In this document: piece by piece, positions 8,643 to 18,117 of the stretch
Numbering within the stretch: position 1 is the first letter of the stretch
Layout of the letters: every line of letters starts with the position of its first letter
Assembly (NCBI RefSeq): GCF_040811775.1
Contig: NZ_JBFNXW010000003.1
Location: forward strand, 186,001 to 250,000
Reading direction: 5' to 3'
Source: Balneola sp. MJW-20
Lineage (GTDB): Bacteria > Bacteroidota > Rhodothermia > Balneolales > Balneolaceae
DNA: 64,000 nt
Notes under the pieces: generated by a model
What the model was told of the DNA's origin: nothing
What the model saw: only the letters and a program-made list of their open reading frames with translations
The model's database searches: none
Translations under genes and position numbers: made by a program

Positions 8643-9713
8643 TCAGATATCGAATCTCAGTGAAATACGGTGGGTGAAGCCCAGGTCACTGGAGGTGCCG
8701 GCAAAGCTGGCGAAGCCGTAATCAAGTTTGAACCGGGATAAATGCAACCCAAGTCCCAAAGTTGGGGAAACAGTAAATCCTGAGACCGGATCGGTAATAA
8801 AATCTGTAAGGCCGGTTCTGAAACTTATGATGTCTCTGTAGGTCACTTCAGCTCCAACATGTGGTTCTACTGACATGCGACCCAAATTAATGTAGTAAGC
8901 CTGGCGATTCTCAAAAAGCAGGTCCACATCCGTAGCAGCTATCACTTCAAAGTCATTAAGATCGAAGCTGCGTGAAGCACCGATCTTGAGGGAAGGTAAC
9001 ACGTATTCATTCTGACCGGTGGGAAGCGTAGCTCCGAGACTGTCAAATTGTGCTTCATAATCACCGAATTCGGATTCATTCACATTCCACATTTTCTGCA
9101 TGGTGGTGAGGTCGCGGATACTGATTCCAATATCTGCTACAGAAGTACGATAGAGAACCCCCAGGTCGAGACTGTAACCCCAGGCTTGCGCAAATGGACC
9201 AAGACGCTGGTGGATCACTTTTGCAGAAAGTCCCAGAGAAAGTTTGTCGGTTTTCTGTGTGGCGTAGGATAGAAATAGAGCCATATCCGCGGCACTAAAC
9301 CGGGTGATATAAGCTTCAGCATTTTCCCGGGGAAGGTTTCGGTCACGGTCCCAGGCGTTCAGGGTGTTGGCAATGTTATCCACTCCTTGCCGGAAGAAAC
9401 TAAGTGAAATGACACTATTCCGGTCGTTCAAGGGATAGGCAAAAGCACCATAATCATATCCAACGATACCGCTGAATCTTTCGGAATGCATATAGATCGC
9501 CTGCGGAGATTCAATTGCGGCCAGTCCGGCCACGTTCCAGTATGCGGCTGTAACATCATTAGCTACGGAGGCATGAGCAGAACCCATACCAAGGGCGCGT
9601 GCACCACCACCCGTACTTAGAAAGTCATTTCCATATTTTGCCTGTGCCGACTGGGCTTGAATCTCAGTGAAAATGGTCAGGGACAGAAGCAGCGCTGCTA
9701 GGATGAACCTCAT
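8643..9713 (-). CDS. PorV/PorQ-family outer-membrane protein
   Basis: A 356-residue protein with signal peptide 1-20 (IQAQS). The mature N-terminus GNDFLSTGGGARALGMGSA followed by NDVTAAYWNVAGLA matches the PorV/PorQ-type barrel family of Bacteroidota, where this stretch forms the plug-like N-terminus of a FadL-type barrel. The end RISLRFDI is a terminal strand. PorV proteins act as shuttles in the type IX secretion system in some species, but no T9SS gene is in this window, so I do not assign that role. It is divergent from dnaN, with a 189-nt gap. Confidence 0.8.
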   Translation of the reverse strand: MRFILAALLLSLTIFTEIQAQSAQAKYGNDFLSTGGGARALGMGSAHASVANDVTAAYWNVAGLAAIESPQAIYMHSERFSGIVGYDYGAFAYPLNDRNSVISLSFFRQGVDNIANTLNAWDRDRNLPRENAEAYITRFSAADMALFLSYATQKTDKLSLGLSAKVIHQRLGPFAQAWGYSLDLGVLYRTSVADIGISIRDLTTMQKMWNVNESEFGDYEAQFDSLGATLPTGQNEYVLPSLKIGASRSFDLNDFEVIAATDVDLLFENRQAYYINLGRMSVEPHVGAEVTYRDIISFRTGLTDFITDPVSGFTVSPTLGLGLHLSRFKLDYGFASFAGTSSDLGFTHRISLRFDI

Positions 9714-9902
9714 AGGGACTTACTGATGAATTAGAAAATACAGTAGCGCTTTAAACGATAGTTGATCAGGCTTATTTGAATGCAAAATTGCGCTCTTTGA
9801 AGTTGCAGAGAGAGCGAGTATTTCTTAGTATAAGCACACTTTACTGAAAGGGCAACTGTGCACTCTTAAATTGTCTTTAACCACCCATAAGGAAAGAAAT
9901 TC

Positions 9903-11018
9903 ATGAAATTTTCTGTATCGAGTAACGAACTGAATAAAGGGCTGTCGGCAGTGATCGGGGCCGTCCCATCAAAAGCCACTTTACCAATTCTTGAAACGAT
10001 ATTATTTGAAAGTGAAGACGGACGCCTGAAACTGACGGCTACCGATCTTGAGATCTCGATCATTGAATATCTTCAGGCTGACATTGAAGTGGAGGGAGCG
10101 GTTGCAATCCCTGCCCGAAGATTACTTGAAACTCTTCGTCAGCTTCCTAATATCCCGGTCTTTTTCGATGTGGATGATCGTAAGAACATAAATTTCCGTA
10201 CCGATAAAGGGTCCTACAAGCTGGTGGGGGATGATGCTGATGAATTTCCGGAAGTACCAAGTCTCGAAGACGGCACGACCATATCAACCACTGCTGACCT
10301 GATCCACAAGGCCGTTGATAAGACTTTGTTTGCCGTCTCTAATGACGATCTGAGGCCTGCGATGATGGGGGTATACTTCCAGATCGGAACCGAAGATTCT
10401 AAATTTGTGGCTACGGACGGTCACCGCCTGGTTAAATATACCAACCGCGAGATCACCGCAGACAAAGAGGTAGACTTTATTGTACCTGATAAAGCACTAA
10501 GTCTTATACAGAAGACCATTTTAAGTGATGACTGTGATCTTACCGTGACAAACGACCACGCAAGATTTAAAAGCGGGAACACCATTGTGATCACAAGATT
10601 GATCAACGAGCAGTATCCGAACTATGATTCTGTCATTCCCCGAGACAATGATAAGTATCTTACCATCAGTAAAGAACAGATGTTGTCTACTGTTCGCAGG
10701 GTAGCCATCTTTTCCAGTACTACTACGCGTCAGATCCGTTTACAGCTGGATAAAGATAAGCTGACGATCCGTGCAGAAGATCTGGATATGAGCAGTGAAG
10801 CTAAAGAAACCATTGATTGTGAGTACTCCAATGACGGGATGGAAATCGGCTTTAATGCGAAATATCTGGGCGATGTTCTGAATAATATCGATGAAGAAGA
10901 AGTTACATTCGAATTTTCTACTCCGAACAGAGCCGGTATTGTTAAACCTTCAAGTGAGGACGATCAGGAAGAGATCCTTATGCTGGTGATGCCGGTGATG
11001 CTCAACAGCTATGCCTGA
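9903..11018 (+). CDS. dnaN: DNA polymerase III beta sliding clamp
   Basis: The ring-shaped processivity clamp of the replicative polymerase. The 371-residue length and three repeated clamp folds fit; the start MKFSVSSNELNKGLSAV, the first-domain VAIPARRLLETLRQLP, the TDGHRLV motif in domain 2 and the C-terminal pocket residues EEILMLVMPVML are typical. dnaA is not next to it, and no DnaA-box cluster was seen in the upstream 189 nt, so this is not evidence for an origin. Its TGA overlaps the next ATG by one base. Confidence 0.97.
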   Translation: MKFSVSSNELNKGLSAVIGAVPSKATLPILETILFESEDGRLKLTATDLEISIIEYLQADIEVEGAVAIPARRLLETLRQLPNIPVFFDVDDRKNINFRTDKGSYKLVGDDADEFPEVPSLEDGTTISTTADLIHKAVDKTLFAVSNDDLRPAMMGVYFQIGTEDSKFVATDGHRLVKYTNREITADKEVDFIVPDKALSLIQKTILSDDCDLTVTNDHARFKSGNTIVITRLINEQYPNYDSVIPRDNDKYLTISKEQMLSTVRRVAIFSSTTTRQIRLQLDKDKLTIRAEDLDMSSEAKETIDCEYSNDGMEIGFNAKYLGDVLNNIDEEEVTFEFSTPNRAGIVKPSSEDDQEEILMLVMPVMLNSYA

Positions 11019-11806
11019 TGAGTCAAATCATTACCCTTACTACTGACTTCGGTCTTCAGGACCATTATGTGAGTGCTATGAAAGCAATCATGCTCGGACT
11101 GGCACCTGAAGCCCGGCATGTTGACATCTCACATGATATCCCTCCTCAGGATATTATGGCAGGAGCGTGGGTAATACGAAACGCCGCTTTTCTATTTCCG
11201 GCGAATACCGTGCACCTGGTAGTGGTTGATCCGGGAGTAGGTACCAACCGGCATCCGATCGCGATGAAGATAGAAGACCAGTATTTCGTGGGTCCCGATA
11301 ATGGTATTTTCTCTCTTTTTTACGATGAATTTGAGTACCAGGCCGTTAAGCTGAATAATGAAAAATACTGGCGGCAGGGAGTATCCAAAACCTTTCATGG
11401 CAGAGATATATTTGCGCCGGTTGCGGCTCATTTGAGCAAAGGTACCGACATCAGTGAACTTGGAGATCCGATGGAAGATCTGGTAACTTATCATTGGGCA
11501 GTTCCGATCGCGGATAAAGACGGATTGCAGGGCTGGGTGGTTCATATTGATCGTTTTGGTAACCTGATCACAAATATTTCACATGATCTGCTTGGCGAGG
11601 TGATCGGCCAGAATAAGGTTAAGATCTACGTAGGCAATACAATGATCAAAAAAGTGGTATCCACCTTCGGAGATGTGGAAGAAGGGGAGCCGGTTGCATT
11701 TATGGGTAGCTCCGGTATGCTGGAGATCGGGGTAAATAAAGGAAATGCCAGCCGGCTTTTAAGTGTTGATAAGGGCGCACAGATCTCCATCGTCCTGAAA
11801 AAGTAG
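11018..11806 (+). CDS. SAM hydroxide adenosyltransferase (DUF62 family)
   Basis: A 262-residue member of the chlorinase/fluorinase superfamily. The N-terminal domain starts TLTTDFGLQDHYVSAMKA. The Asp-Arg-His set that activates water in the hydroxide-using members is present: VDPGVGTNRHP supplies Asp and Arg, and KTFHGRDIFAP supplies His. The C-terminal barrel starts near HIDRFGNLITNI. The known reaction of such members is splitting S-adenosylmethionine to adenosine and methionine; the lack of any biosynthetic neighbour argues against a halogenase. Translation is probably coupled to dnaN through the TGATG overlap, although no functional tie is known. Confidence 0.88.
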   Translation: MSQIITLTTDFGLQDHYVSAMKAIMLGLAPEARHVDISHDIPPQDIMAGAWVIRNAAFLFPANTVHLVVVDPGVGTNRHPIAMKIEDQYFVGPDNGIFSLFYDEFEYQAVKLNNEKYWRQGVSKTFHGRDIFAPVAAHLSKGTDISELGDPMEDLVTYHWAVPIADKDGLQGWVVHIDRFGNLITNISHDLLGEVIGQNKVKIYVGNTMIKKVVSTFGDVEEGEPVAFMGSSGMLEIGVNKGNASRLLSVDKGAQISIVLKK

Positions 11807-11864
11807 CGTAACACCGTTCACTACTTTGCGTACGGGGAGGTGGAATTCCAAATAGAACGCGCAT

Positions 11865-12671
11865 ATGAAGTTAGAACTAAAGGCTCCTGAAAATGAAAGA
11901 GCCGGATTACATGTACCGGATGAAGTCAGTAATCTGAACATCCCATTTAACGGCACTATCTGCTCACCCGATGGTGACGAATATCATGTCAAAAACAATG
12001 TAGTGGACCTTTTGGGTAAAGAACCCGAATTCACTTCTATTGCCCAAAGCACCAATCACTGGAAACTGACAGCAGCTATTTATGAAGATATCTGGAGAAA
12101 GAGGTCACTCTCATTGCTGTCTGGAGAAGAATTCCCGATAGAGAAAGAGCACGAGCTGCTGATCGAGTGGACAGCACCTAAAGCAAATGGGCTTTACCTG
12201 GATATTGGCTGTTCTACCGCTTTATACGGGCGCGCACTCAAGGCTGCCCAGAAAGAAGCAGATATCGTAGCGCTGGATTTTTCTCTTCAAATGCTGGAAG
12301 AAGCCAGGCTTAAAGCCGAAGCCGATGAGACGGATCTTTATTTTGTAAGGGCAGATGCAAGGCAGATGCCTTTCTTTTCAAAAACCTTTGACGGGCTGGT
12401 CATGGGCGGAACTATGAATGAGCTCACTGAGCCACTAAAGGTGCTGTATGAATCCCGGAGGGTGATCAAAGACAATGGAGTATTCTTTAATATGCACCTG
12501 ATCAAGTCGGATGCCTGGTATGGCCGGTTGCTTCAGGAATCTGTGTCGATCGGAGGGATCAAGTTCTGGACCAAAGAAGAGAGCAATAAACTCTTTCATC
12601 AGGCCGGTTTCAGGGTGGAGGATCAGCTGGTAAAAGGAATCGTCTGTTTTACTAAGCTGAGTCCGGCTTAA
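11865..12671 (+). CDS. Class I SAM-dependent methyltransferase
   Basis: A 268-residue cytosolic protein. After a 95-residue N-terminal region (with PFNGTICSPDGDEYHV, reminiscent of the short cap of UbiE-like enzymes) comes the Rossmann core: motif I LYLDIGCSTALYG, an acidic ribose-binding position in IVALDFSLQMLEEA, motif II YFVRADARQMPFF and DGLVMGGTMNEL. The substrate cannot be told from the sequence. It is 58 nt after the SAM hydrolase gene and converges with argS. Confidence 0.8.
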   Translation: MKLELKAPENERAGLHVPDEVSNLNIPFNGTICSPDGDEYHVKNNVVDLLGKEPEFTSIAQSTNHWKLTAAIYEDIWRKRSLSLLSGEEFPIEKEHELLIEWTAPKANGLYLDIGCSTALYGRALKAAQKEADIVALDFSLQMLEEARLKAEADETDLYFVRADARQMPFFSKTFDGLVMGGTMNELTEPLKVLYESRRVIKDNGVFFNMHLIKSDAWYGRLLQESVSIGGIKFWTKEESNKLFHQAGFRVEDQLVKGIVCFTKLSPA

Positions 12672-12703
12672 GCAATTAAATTATTAGGACTCAGGACTAT
12701 GAA

Positions 12704-14332
12704 TCACATTGATTCCGGAGCCGTGATGCCAAGTATTCCAAGGCCATTTCGCAGCACCTGAGCCGTTGCGCTAGCCAGCGCGGTACGACTCTGAGCTATG
12801 GCTTCATCCTCACCCATTATACGGCAATCGTGATAGAATTTAGTAAAGTGAGACGCCAGTTCGTTCAGGTAAGTGATCAGGCGGTGCGGCTCCCGGGCCC
12901 CTGCTGCACTTTGGATCACGTCAGGGAACTTAAGCATGGATTTGATCAGGGCGATCTCCGCCTCATGATCGAGCAGGCTCAGGTCGGCATCCCCTTCAAA
13001 AGAATATTCCTCTTCAACCTTTCGGAGAATACTGCAGATACGGGCATGAGCATATTGAAGATAGAATACCGGGTTCTTTTCACCAGCTTCTTTGGCTTGA
13101 GCAATGTCGAATTCCAGATGCGTATTGGGCGATCGCATCAGGAAAAAGAAACGGGTCACATCCGCCCCCACCTCGTCCATGAGTTCATCCAGGGTTACAA
13201 AATTCGCCTTTCTGGTGCTCATCTTAAAGGGCTTGCCATCTTTAACAATGGTCACAAACTGATACACAATTACATCTACTTTATCAGGATCGTAGCCCAG
13301 AGATTTTATTCCTGAAAGCACATCCGGATAAGTGTCGATATGGTCGGCACCGAATACATCGATACACAGATCATAACCTCGGTCAAGTTTATTGGCATGG
13401 TAGGCAATATCAGGGAGCCGGTAGGTAGGTTCGCCCGAACTTTTTACCAGCACAGTATCTTTCTCCTTTCCAAATTCAGTGGTCCTGAACCAGACCGCGC
13501 CATCTTTATCATATGCCAGATCTTTATTCCGGAAGATACTGATCGTTTCATCGATCTTACCATCATCATATAGACTTCGTTCGTTGAAGAATGAATCCAT
13601 GTGAATCTTCATACGGTCAAGTGTATGGCTGATATCCTCAAAGATTGCTTCTTCTGCCTTTTCCTTAAAGGGTGCTTCATCTGTTTGATCTACCCAGTCA
13701 TCTCCATGGTCATCCACGATAGCCTGAGCGATGTCGATAATATATTCTCCTTCATATCCGCCTTCAGGGAACTCGTGATCTTTACCGAGCAGTTCCAGGT
13801 ACCGGGATCGTACACTTTGTCCCAGTACACGCATTTGCCGGCCAGCATCATTAAAGTAATATTCACGATCCACATGGGCACCGGTCCATTCAAGCAGTCG
13901 TGCTACCGTGTCACCCAGTACAGCATTACGGCCGTGACCGACAGTAAGAGGTCCGGTTGGGTTAGCGCTAACAAATTCTATCAGGATCTTATGATCTTTA
14001 TTTGAGATCGTGCGACCGAAATCGCTGCCTTCTTTCAGGATATCAGATAGCTCTTCGTAGAGATAGTCATTCGCAAAGCGGAAGTTGATAAAACCGGGCC
14101 CTGCGATCTCAACGGCAGTGACTTTATTCTCATCGAGCTCCAGAGCATCCACGATCTGCTGAGCTATAGCACGGGGATTATTGCGAAGCGGTTTTGCGAG
14201 CATCATGGCTACATTAGAAGAAGCATCTCCGTGTTCAGGAAGATTAGGTTCTTCAATACGAATGTCGGGGGTGGATTCTAAATCGAACTGAGTAAGTGCG
14301 TCCTTTATAATTTGAATAAGGTAGTCGTTCAT
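12704..14332 (-). CDS. argS: Arginyl-tRNA synthetase
   Basis: A class I synthetase of 542 residues. The N-terminal additional domain (residues 1-110) has the usual AGPGFINFRF motif. The HIGH signature appears as VGHGR at residues 131-135 after SANPTGPLT, and the KMSKS loop as FKMSTRKANFVTL. The C-terminal DALR anticodon-binding domain contains FYLQYAHARICSI and ends LRNGLGILGITAPESM. The length is on the short side of the family. Convergent with the methyltransferase gene (32-nt gap); the upstream four-helix-bundle gene is on the same strand. Confidence 0.96.
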   Translation of the reverse strand: MNDYLIQIIKDALTQFDLESTPDIRIEEPNLPEHGDASSNVAMMLAKPLRNNPRAIAQQIVDALELDENKVTAVEIAGPGFINFRFANDYLYEELSDILKEGSDFGRTISNKDHKILIEFVSANPTGPLTVGHGRNAVLGDTVARLLEWTGAHVDREYYFNDAGRQMRVLGQSVRSRYLELLGKDHEFPEGGYEGEYIIDIAQAIVDDHGDDWVDQTDEAPFKEKAEEAIFEDISHTLDRMKIHMDSFFNERSLYDDGKIDETISIFRNKDLAYDKDGAVWFRTTEFGKEKDTVLVKSSGEPTYRLPDIAYHANKLDRGYDLCIDVFGADHIDTYPDVLSGIKSLGYDPDKVDVIVYQFVTIVKDGKPFKMSTRKANFVTLDELMDEVGADVTRFFFLMRSPNTHLEFDIAQAKEAGEKNPVFYLQYAHARICSILRKVEEEYSFEGDADLSLLDHEAEIALIKSMLKFPDVIQSAAGAREPHRLITYLNELASHFTKFYHDCRIMGEDEAIAQSRTALASATAQVLRNGLGILGITAPESM

Positions 14333-14440
14333 TACGGCGAAACAGGGCTTTGTTTAATATCGAACAAAGATAAGAACTATGATTCAATTAAAAGGAAATA
14401 AATGTTCAACTATACAGGTATGCAATTTTACAATGTACTT

Positions 14441-14806
14441 TCAATTTCTGCTGCTGTTTTCCCATGAAGTTTGCTTGATCTTACCTATGATCCGGATGAT
14501 CTCTTCACAATCAGAAATCATTGACTCAGCCAAAGAATTATCAATTACATCAGTGTCTCGTAATAGACACAACCAGAATTTGGTTTCACGGGCTTCTTTA
14601 TATGCAATTGAAAATTTATGAACAAAGTCTGCTTTTGATTCTGCCCCGATAGCTTCCTCAGTATTGGCACCAATAGATGTACCGGATCTCAGAATTTGTC
14701 TGCCAAGATCATATTGCCTTTTCTCGATAATCAAATGAAGGTGAAGCTTCACAATTCTTATAGCAAACTGATAACTCTTTATTTGGATGATATTCTTATG
14801 AGACAT
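14441..14806 (-). CDS. Four-helix-bundle protein (23S rRNA IVP-like)
   Basis: A 121-residue helical protein. The segment LGRQILRSGTSIGANTEEAIGAES is the hallmark region of the four-helix-bundle family first noted in 23S rRNA intervening sequences (split here: LGRQILRSGTSIGAN, then TEEAIGA), followed by FVHKFSIAYKEARETKFWL. The family forms small pentamers; its function is unknown. In Bacteroidota these genes often sit alone outside rRNA genes, as here between argS and radC. No 23S sequence surrounds it. Confidence 0.85.
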   Translation of the reverse strand: MSHKNIIQIKSYQFAIRIVKLHLHLIIEKRQYDLGRQILRSGTSIGANTEEAIGAESKADFVHKFSIAYKEARETKFWLCLLRDTDVIDNSLAESMISDCEEIIRIIGKIKQTSWENSSRN

Positions 14807-14833
14807 TGTATAATTGCATACTTGTTTACCTGG

Positions 14834-15553
14834 TTAATTAAAAATGCCTTCCTCCCTGAGGCTCACGTACTTATATCCGGCTATGATCAGGTGGTCGTCG
14901 ATGGGGATACCTAGGAGTTTACCGCATTCGATGAGACGTTTGGTGAGGTGTAAGTCAGCGGTGCTGGCTTTTGCATTACCGGAGGGGTGATTATGGGCTA
15001 ATATGATGGAGGAGGCGTCGTTTAGAATGGCTTCGCGCATTACGGCTGCAGGCTCGACGATGGTGGACGTTTGCCCACCGGAACTGATTTTCTGGGTTCC
15101 GGTCAGGTGTTTGGTTGGAGTGAGGAAGGCGACCAGGAAGACCTCGTGATTCAGATGGCGGAGTTTAGGACCAAAGAAAGCAGCTGCTTCCTGAGGAGAG
15201 GTTATCTGTGGGTAATCACCCGGTGCAGCAACCTGAATACGTCGGGCGATCTCGAAGGATGCTTCGAGTGTGATGGCTTTTACGTCAGCGATCCCGGGAA
15301 TAACACGGAGAGCTTTCCAGTTCTTACGGAACAGGTTATGCAGTCCGTCAAATTTATTTAGCAATACCCGGGCAGTGTCTACCACGTTCAGTTTTCGTGT
15401 TCCGGTTCGGAGGAGAATGGAAAGCAGTTCAGCGTCACTGAGTGATTCGGCCCCATAACGGACCAGTTTTTCCCTGGGCTGCTCGTCCGGCAGCATGTCT
15501 TTGACGGTCCTGTTCTGGAAGTGTTCAGCTGAAAACGACTCCTGATGATTCAT
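14834..15553 (-). CDS. radC: RadC-family JAB1/MPN protein
   Basis: A 239-residue protein. The N-terminal UPF0758/helix-hairpin-helix region contains LSDAELLSILLRTGT and the C-terminal JAB/MPN domain has the metal motif HNHPSGNAKASTADLHLT (His-x-His...Asp). Despite the name, a DNA-repair role is not established for the family; the domain has the fold of metal-dependent isopeptidases. It is 27 nt upstream of the four-helix-bundle gene on the same strand. Confidence 0.9.
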   Translation of the reverse strand: MNHQESFSAEHFQNRTVKDMLPDEQPREKLVRYGAESLSDAELLSILLRTGTRKLNVVDTARVLLNKFDGLHNLFRKNWKALRVIPGIADVKAITLEASFEIARRIQVAAPGDYPQITSPQEAAAFFGPKLRHLNHEVFLVAFLTPTKHLTGTQKISSGGQTSTIVEPAAVMREAILNDASSIILAHNHPSGNAKASTADLHLTKRLIECGKLLGIPIDDHLIIAGYKYVSLREEGIFN

Positions 15554-15635
15554 GGCTCTCTCCTGTATGTTCGTAATTGATTGTTAGAGCCACGGATTGA
15601 GGAGTCCTTACGAAGAAATGCTATCTAATTTGGAC

Positions 15636-15660
15636 CTCTAAGGTCTTAAAGACCTTGGAG
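15636..15660. repeat. Palindromic element between radC and DUF2975 gene
   Basis: CTCTAAGGTCT (15636-15646) and AGACCTTGGAG (15650-15660) form an 11-bp arm with one T:G position around a TAA loop. No T-run follows on either strand, so it is not a standard terminator. It looks like a mobile palindrome of the kind dispersed in Bacteroidota genomes, but only one copy was found in this window. Confidence 0.5.
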
Positions 15661-15698
15661 ATTGAGAAAAAATCTAATATTCAGAATACTGGACCTAT

Positions 15699-16325
15699 TT
15701 AGACTGTATGTCTGAGTTCATCATATTGCTGCTGACCACGCTCAAAGATCAGGGCCAGTATATAGTTCAGCAATCCAATGCTGATCAGTCCGAAATCAGC
15801 AGAACCAACCTCAATGGCAACACTATTTTCCTGCAGGTAACTTTCGAATGGTGAGATCAGACTGAGGTGATAGAGCCATCGCATAGGACTCAGGGCCAGT
15901 ATAGCTATAGCTATCTTTTTGATACGGTTCGTATTAGCATGTGTGAAGATCTCATTCTTTCGGATGTCCTTCAGTAAATTCCGGGTTTGATGTACCGTAT
16001 AGAATATCAGCAGAGCCGCTATTGTGGCGATCAAGGCAACTGCAAAGAAAGACCAGAAATAATTATCGGCTACATATCCGGCCTGAGCTGATGCCATTGC
16101 TGAGTCAATATCCATAAAACTAACCGTGTTTTCCGGTGAAAAGAGTATCACATCCGTCGATATAGGAAAGTTCAGCGTGAAAGATGAGGCCAGTGCACTG
16201 TCTGAGAGTAAAGTAAACAAAAATAAGGCCGGAACGAGTATGATCCCGATCAGTGATGAAAGCCATGAGATAGTGACCAGTATATAACTGAACTGAAGGG
16301 CATTACTATCCTTAATATTGGTCAT
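15699..16325 (-). CDS. DUF2975 membrane protein
   Basis: A 208-residue integral membrane protein with about four hydrophobic segments (roughly residues 14-40, 88-110, 134-150 and 176-192). The end, LLNYILALIFERGQQQYDELRHTV, follows the DUF2975 pattern of a last helix and a charged ending (read here as ILALIFERGQQ). The interior IFTHANTNRIKKIAIAILAL also matches the family. DUF2975 genes are normally followed by a small Cro/CI-type regulator, but none is found here. Role unknown. Confidence 0.7.
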   Translation of the reverse strand: MTNIKDSNALQFSYILVTISWLSSLIGIILVPALFLFTLLSDSALASSFTLNFPISTDVILFSPENTVSFMDIDSAMASAQAGYVADNYFWSFFAVALIATIAALLIFYTVHQTRNLLKDIRKNEIFTHANTNRIKKIAIAILALSPMRWLYHLSLISPFESYLQENSVAIEVGSADFGLISIGLLNYILALIFERGQQQYDELRHTV

Positions 16326-16355
16326 GATAAAACAAAATTAATGTTATTTATTAAG

Positions 16356-17543
16356 TTACTCTTCTCCGCTTCCCATCAGTGGCTCATTGAAAGCCCGGAT
16401 ACTGGAATTGGGTAATCCTTCCGGGAAGTTGTCCTTGACCATCTGCAGAGCTTCCATCACCAGCTCAAGGTGCATTTCTTTAGAATTCTGGTAAAAAGAC
16501 TGTGCCGCTTCGGAGAGTTTAGGTTTTCCATGCAGGGGTTTATCACTCACACATAATAGAGTAGCATGTGGGATCCGATAGCGGAATCCATTGGTGGCAA
16601 CGGTAGAAGATTCCATATCAATTGCAACACTGCGGCTCTGATGGATCTCCTCCACTGTCCGTGCTTTTGAGAATTCCCAGTTGCGGTTGGAAGTGGTATA
16701 GACGGTTCCGATCCGGTGATTGAGTTCGTGTTGATCGAGTACTTCCAACAGGTACCGGTTCAGTATATAATTCGGGATCACGGGAATGCCTATTGGGAAA
16801 AGATCATCCAGCACATGGTCGGCCCGATAATACCCATCAGCCAGTACAAAATCACCAATATCCTGGTGATTCCGAAGACCTCCGCAATGGCCAACCATCA
16901 GCATAGCATCCGGCCTGAGTACTCCTACATGGTCGGTGATCGTCTTAGCATTTGAAGGACCTACTCCAATGTTGATCAGTGTAACACCAGAATTATTTTC
17001 CATCTTATGATGATATGCCGGCATCTGTACGCCGCTTCGGGACGGTTTTACACAATCCGGGAATTTTTCCTTAAACACATCAACATGCATATCATAATTG
17101 GTAAACAGGATATACCGCTGGAAGTCGGCTGCACTGGTACCCGTATAATGACGTAAACGGTCAAGAGATATATCGATCCTTTCCGCCCGGAATAAAAAGA
17201 GTTTCTTCTGGGTAAGATCCCAGTCTTCCTCATCAATATTATCAAACAGATTGGGATCATTCAGGGGGATGATCTCACGTGAGGGCTTTATAATTACTTC
17301 GGCACCGTTCTGAACGAGTCGTTCCATTTCACGACTCAGATACCAACGGTAGGCAGAAGGCTGAGCCAGCTCTCCGTCGATGACCGGATTATGCTTAGAC
17401 CAGCTTCTTTTCACGACCATTTTAGGATAATGACCTGAACTGTATATATTCTCCATGAGGTCACAGGCCCTAGCGATCGCCTGCTTAAGTTCCTCTTCTG
17501 AAGTGAAATCACTTTTATTCAATTCAATTAATTTACTATCCAT
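16356..17543 (-). CDS. amn: AMP nucleosidase
   Basis: Splits AMP into adenine and ribose 5-phosphate. The 395-residue protein has the N-terminal AMN-specific domain (QPSAYRWYLSREMERLV) and a C-terminal nucleoside-phosphorylase fold with NIGVGPSNAKTITDHV, MLMVGHCGGLRNHQD, GDFVLADGYYR and VAIDMESSTVATNGFRYRI, the Glu-containing base/ribose site. The length is shorter than E. coli Amn (484) in the N-terminal region. Its ATG lies back-to-back with the divergent Nudix gene: the two start codons share the palindrome CATG at 17541-17544. Confidence 0.93.
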   Translation of the reverse strand: MDSKLIELNKSDFTSEEELKQAIARACDLMENIYSSGHYPKMVVKRSWSKHNPVIDGELAQPSAYRWYLSREMERLVQNGAEVIIKPSREIIPLNDPNLFDNIDEEDWDLTQKKLFLFRAERIDISLDRLRHYTGTSAADFQRYILFTNYDMHVDVFKEKFPDCVKPSRSGVQMPAYHHKMENNSGVTLINIGVGPSNAKTITDHVGVLRPDAMLMVGHCGGLRNHQDIGDFVLADGYYRADHVLDDLFPIGIPVIPNYILNRYLLEVLDQHELNHRIGTVYTTSNRNWEFSKARTVEEIHQSRSVAIDMESSTVATNGFRYRIPHATLLCVSDKPLHGKPKLSEAAQSFYQNSKEMHLELVMEALQMVKDNFPEGLPNSSIRAFNEPLMGSGEE

Positions 17544-18117
17544 GAAAGGGACCGATTCGTTTAACTTTAAAATTGAACCATGGCTTACTACCGATGAGAG
17601 ACCCGAATATACAACGAATATTTTCGATCTGTTAAGCCGTGATATGAAGCTGGAGTCAGAAGATCACTCAGCGACATTCTCCATTCTCAGAGCTCCGGAT
17701 TGGATCAATGTAGTACCCCTCACCGATAATGATGAGATCATTCTGGTAGAGCAGTACCGTTACGGGATCGAAATGCCTACCCTGGAATTGCCGGGCGGAA
17801 TGGTTGATCCTGGAGAGGATCCTCTGGAAACCTCAAAACGGGAACTGCTCGAAGAAACAGGGTTTGCAGGTAGTGAATGGTTTGACCTGGGTAAGGTGAG
17901 TTCTAACCCTGCTGTGCTTACTAACTGGACTCATACTTTTTTGGTTAAAGGATGTACTAAAATACAGGAGCAGCAACTGGATGGTAATGAACGGATCATT
18001 GTTCATTGCATTCCATTGGAACGGTTTATTGATCAGATAAGGTCCGGAGAAGTTCATCATTCACTGGTGGTGGCCGGGATGATGAAGTATATCCTGAGTG
18101 AACATTATACGTTTTGA
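17542..18117 (+). CDS. Nudix hydrolase
   Basis: A 191-residue protein when started at the ATG at 17542; an upstream start at 17455 would lie inside amn and add unrelated residues. After an N-terminal strand region (DWINVVPLTDNDEIILVEQY, the usual lead-in of ADP-ribose-type Nudix enzymes) comes the Nudix box GGMVDPGEDPLET ... KRELLEETGF, with all conserved Glu and Gly residues. The substrate is probably a nucleotide sugar such as ADP-ribose; this is inferred from the RYG and LPGG context. The pairing with AMP nucleosidase suggests nucleotide clean-up. The osmC-like gene overlaps its stop by 4 nt. Confidence 0.88.
   Translation: MKGTDSFNFKIEPWLTTDERPEYTTNIFDLLSRDMKLESEDHSATFSILRAPDWINVVPLTDNDEIILVEQYRYGIEMPTLELPGGMVDPGEDPLETSKRELLEETGFAGSEWFDLGKVSSNPAVLTNWTHTFLVKGCTKIQEQQLDGNERIIVHCIPLERFIDQIRSGEVHHSLVVAGMMKYILSEHYTF

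Noticed and set aside
8643..9713. Type IX secretion component
   Set aside because: PorV-like sequence alone does not show a T9SS; no PorK/L/M/N or C-terminal T9SS sorting domains were seen in the window.
9714..9902. Replication origin near dnaN
   Set aside because: No dnaA gene and no cluster of TTATCCACA-like boxes; only a weak hairpin is visible.
11018..11806. SAM-dependent chlorinase/fluorinase
   Set aside because: The family is right but the Asp-Arg-His set of the hydroxide-using members is present, so halogenation is not supported.
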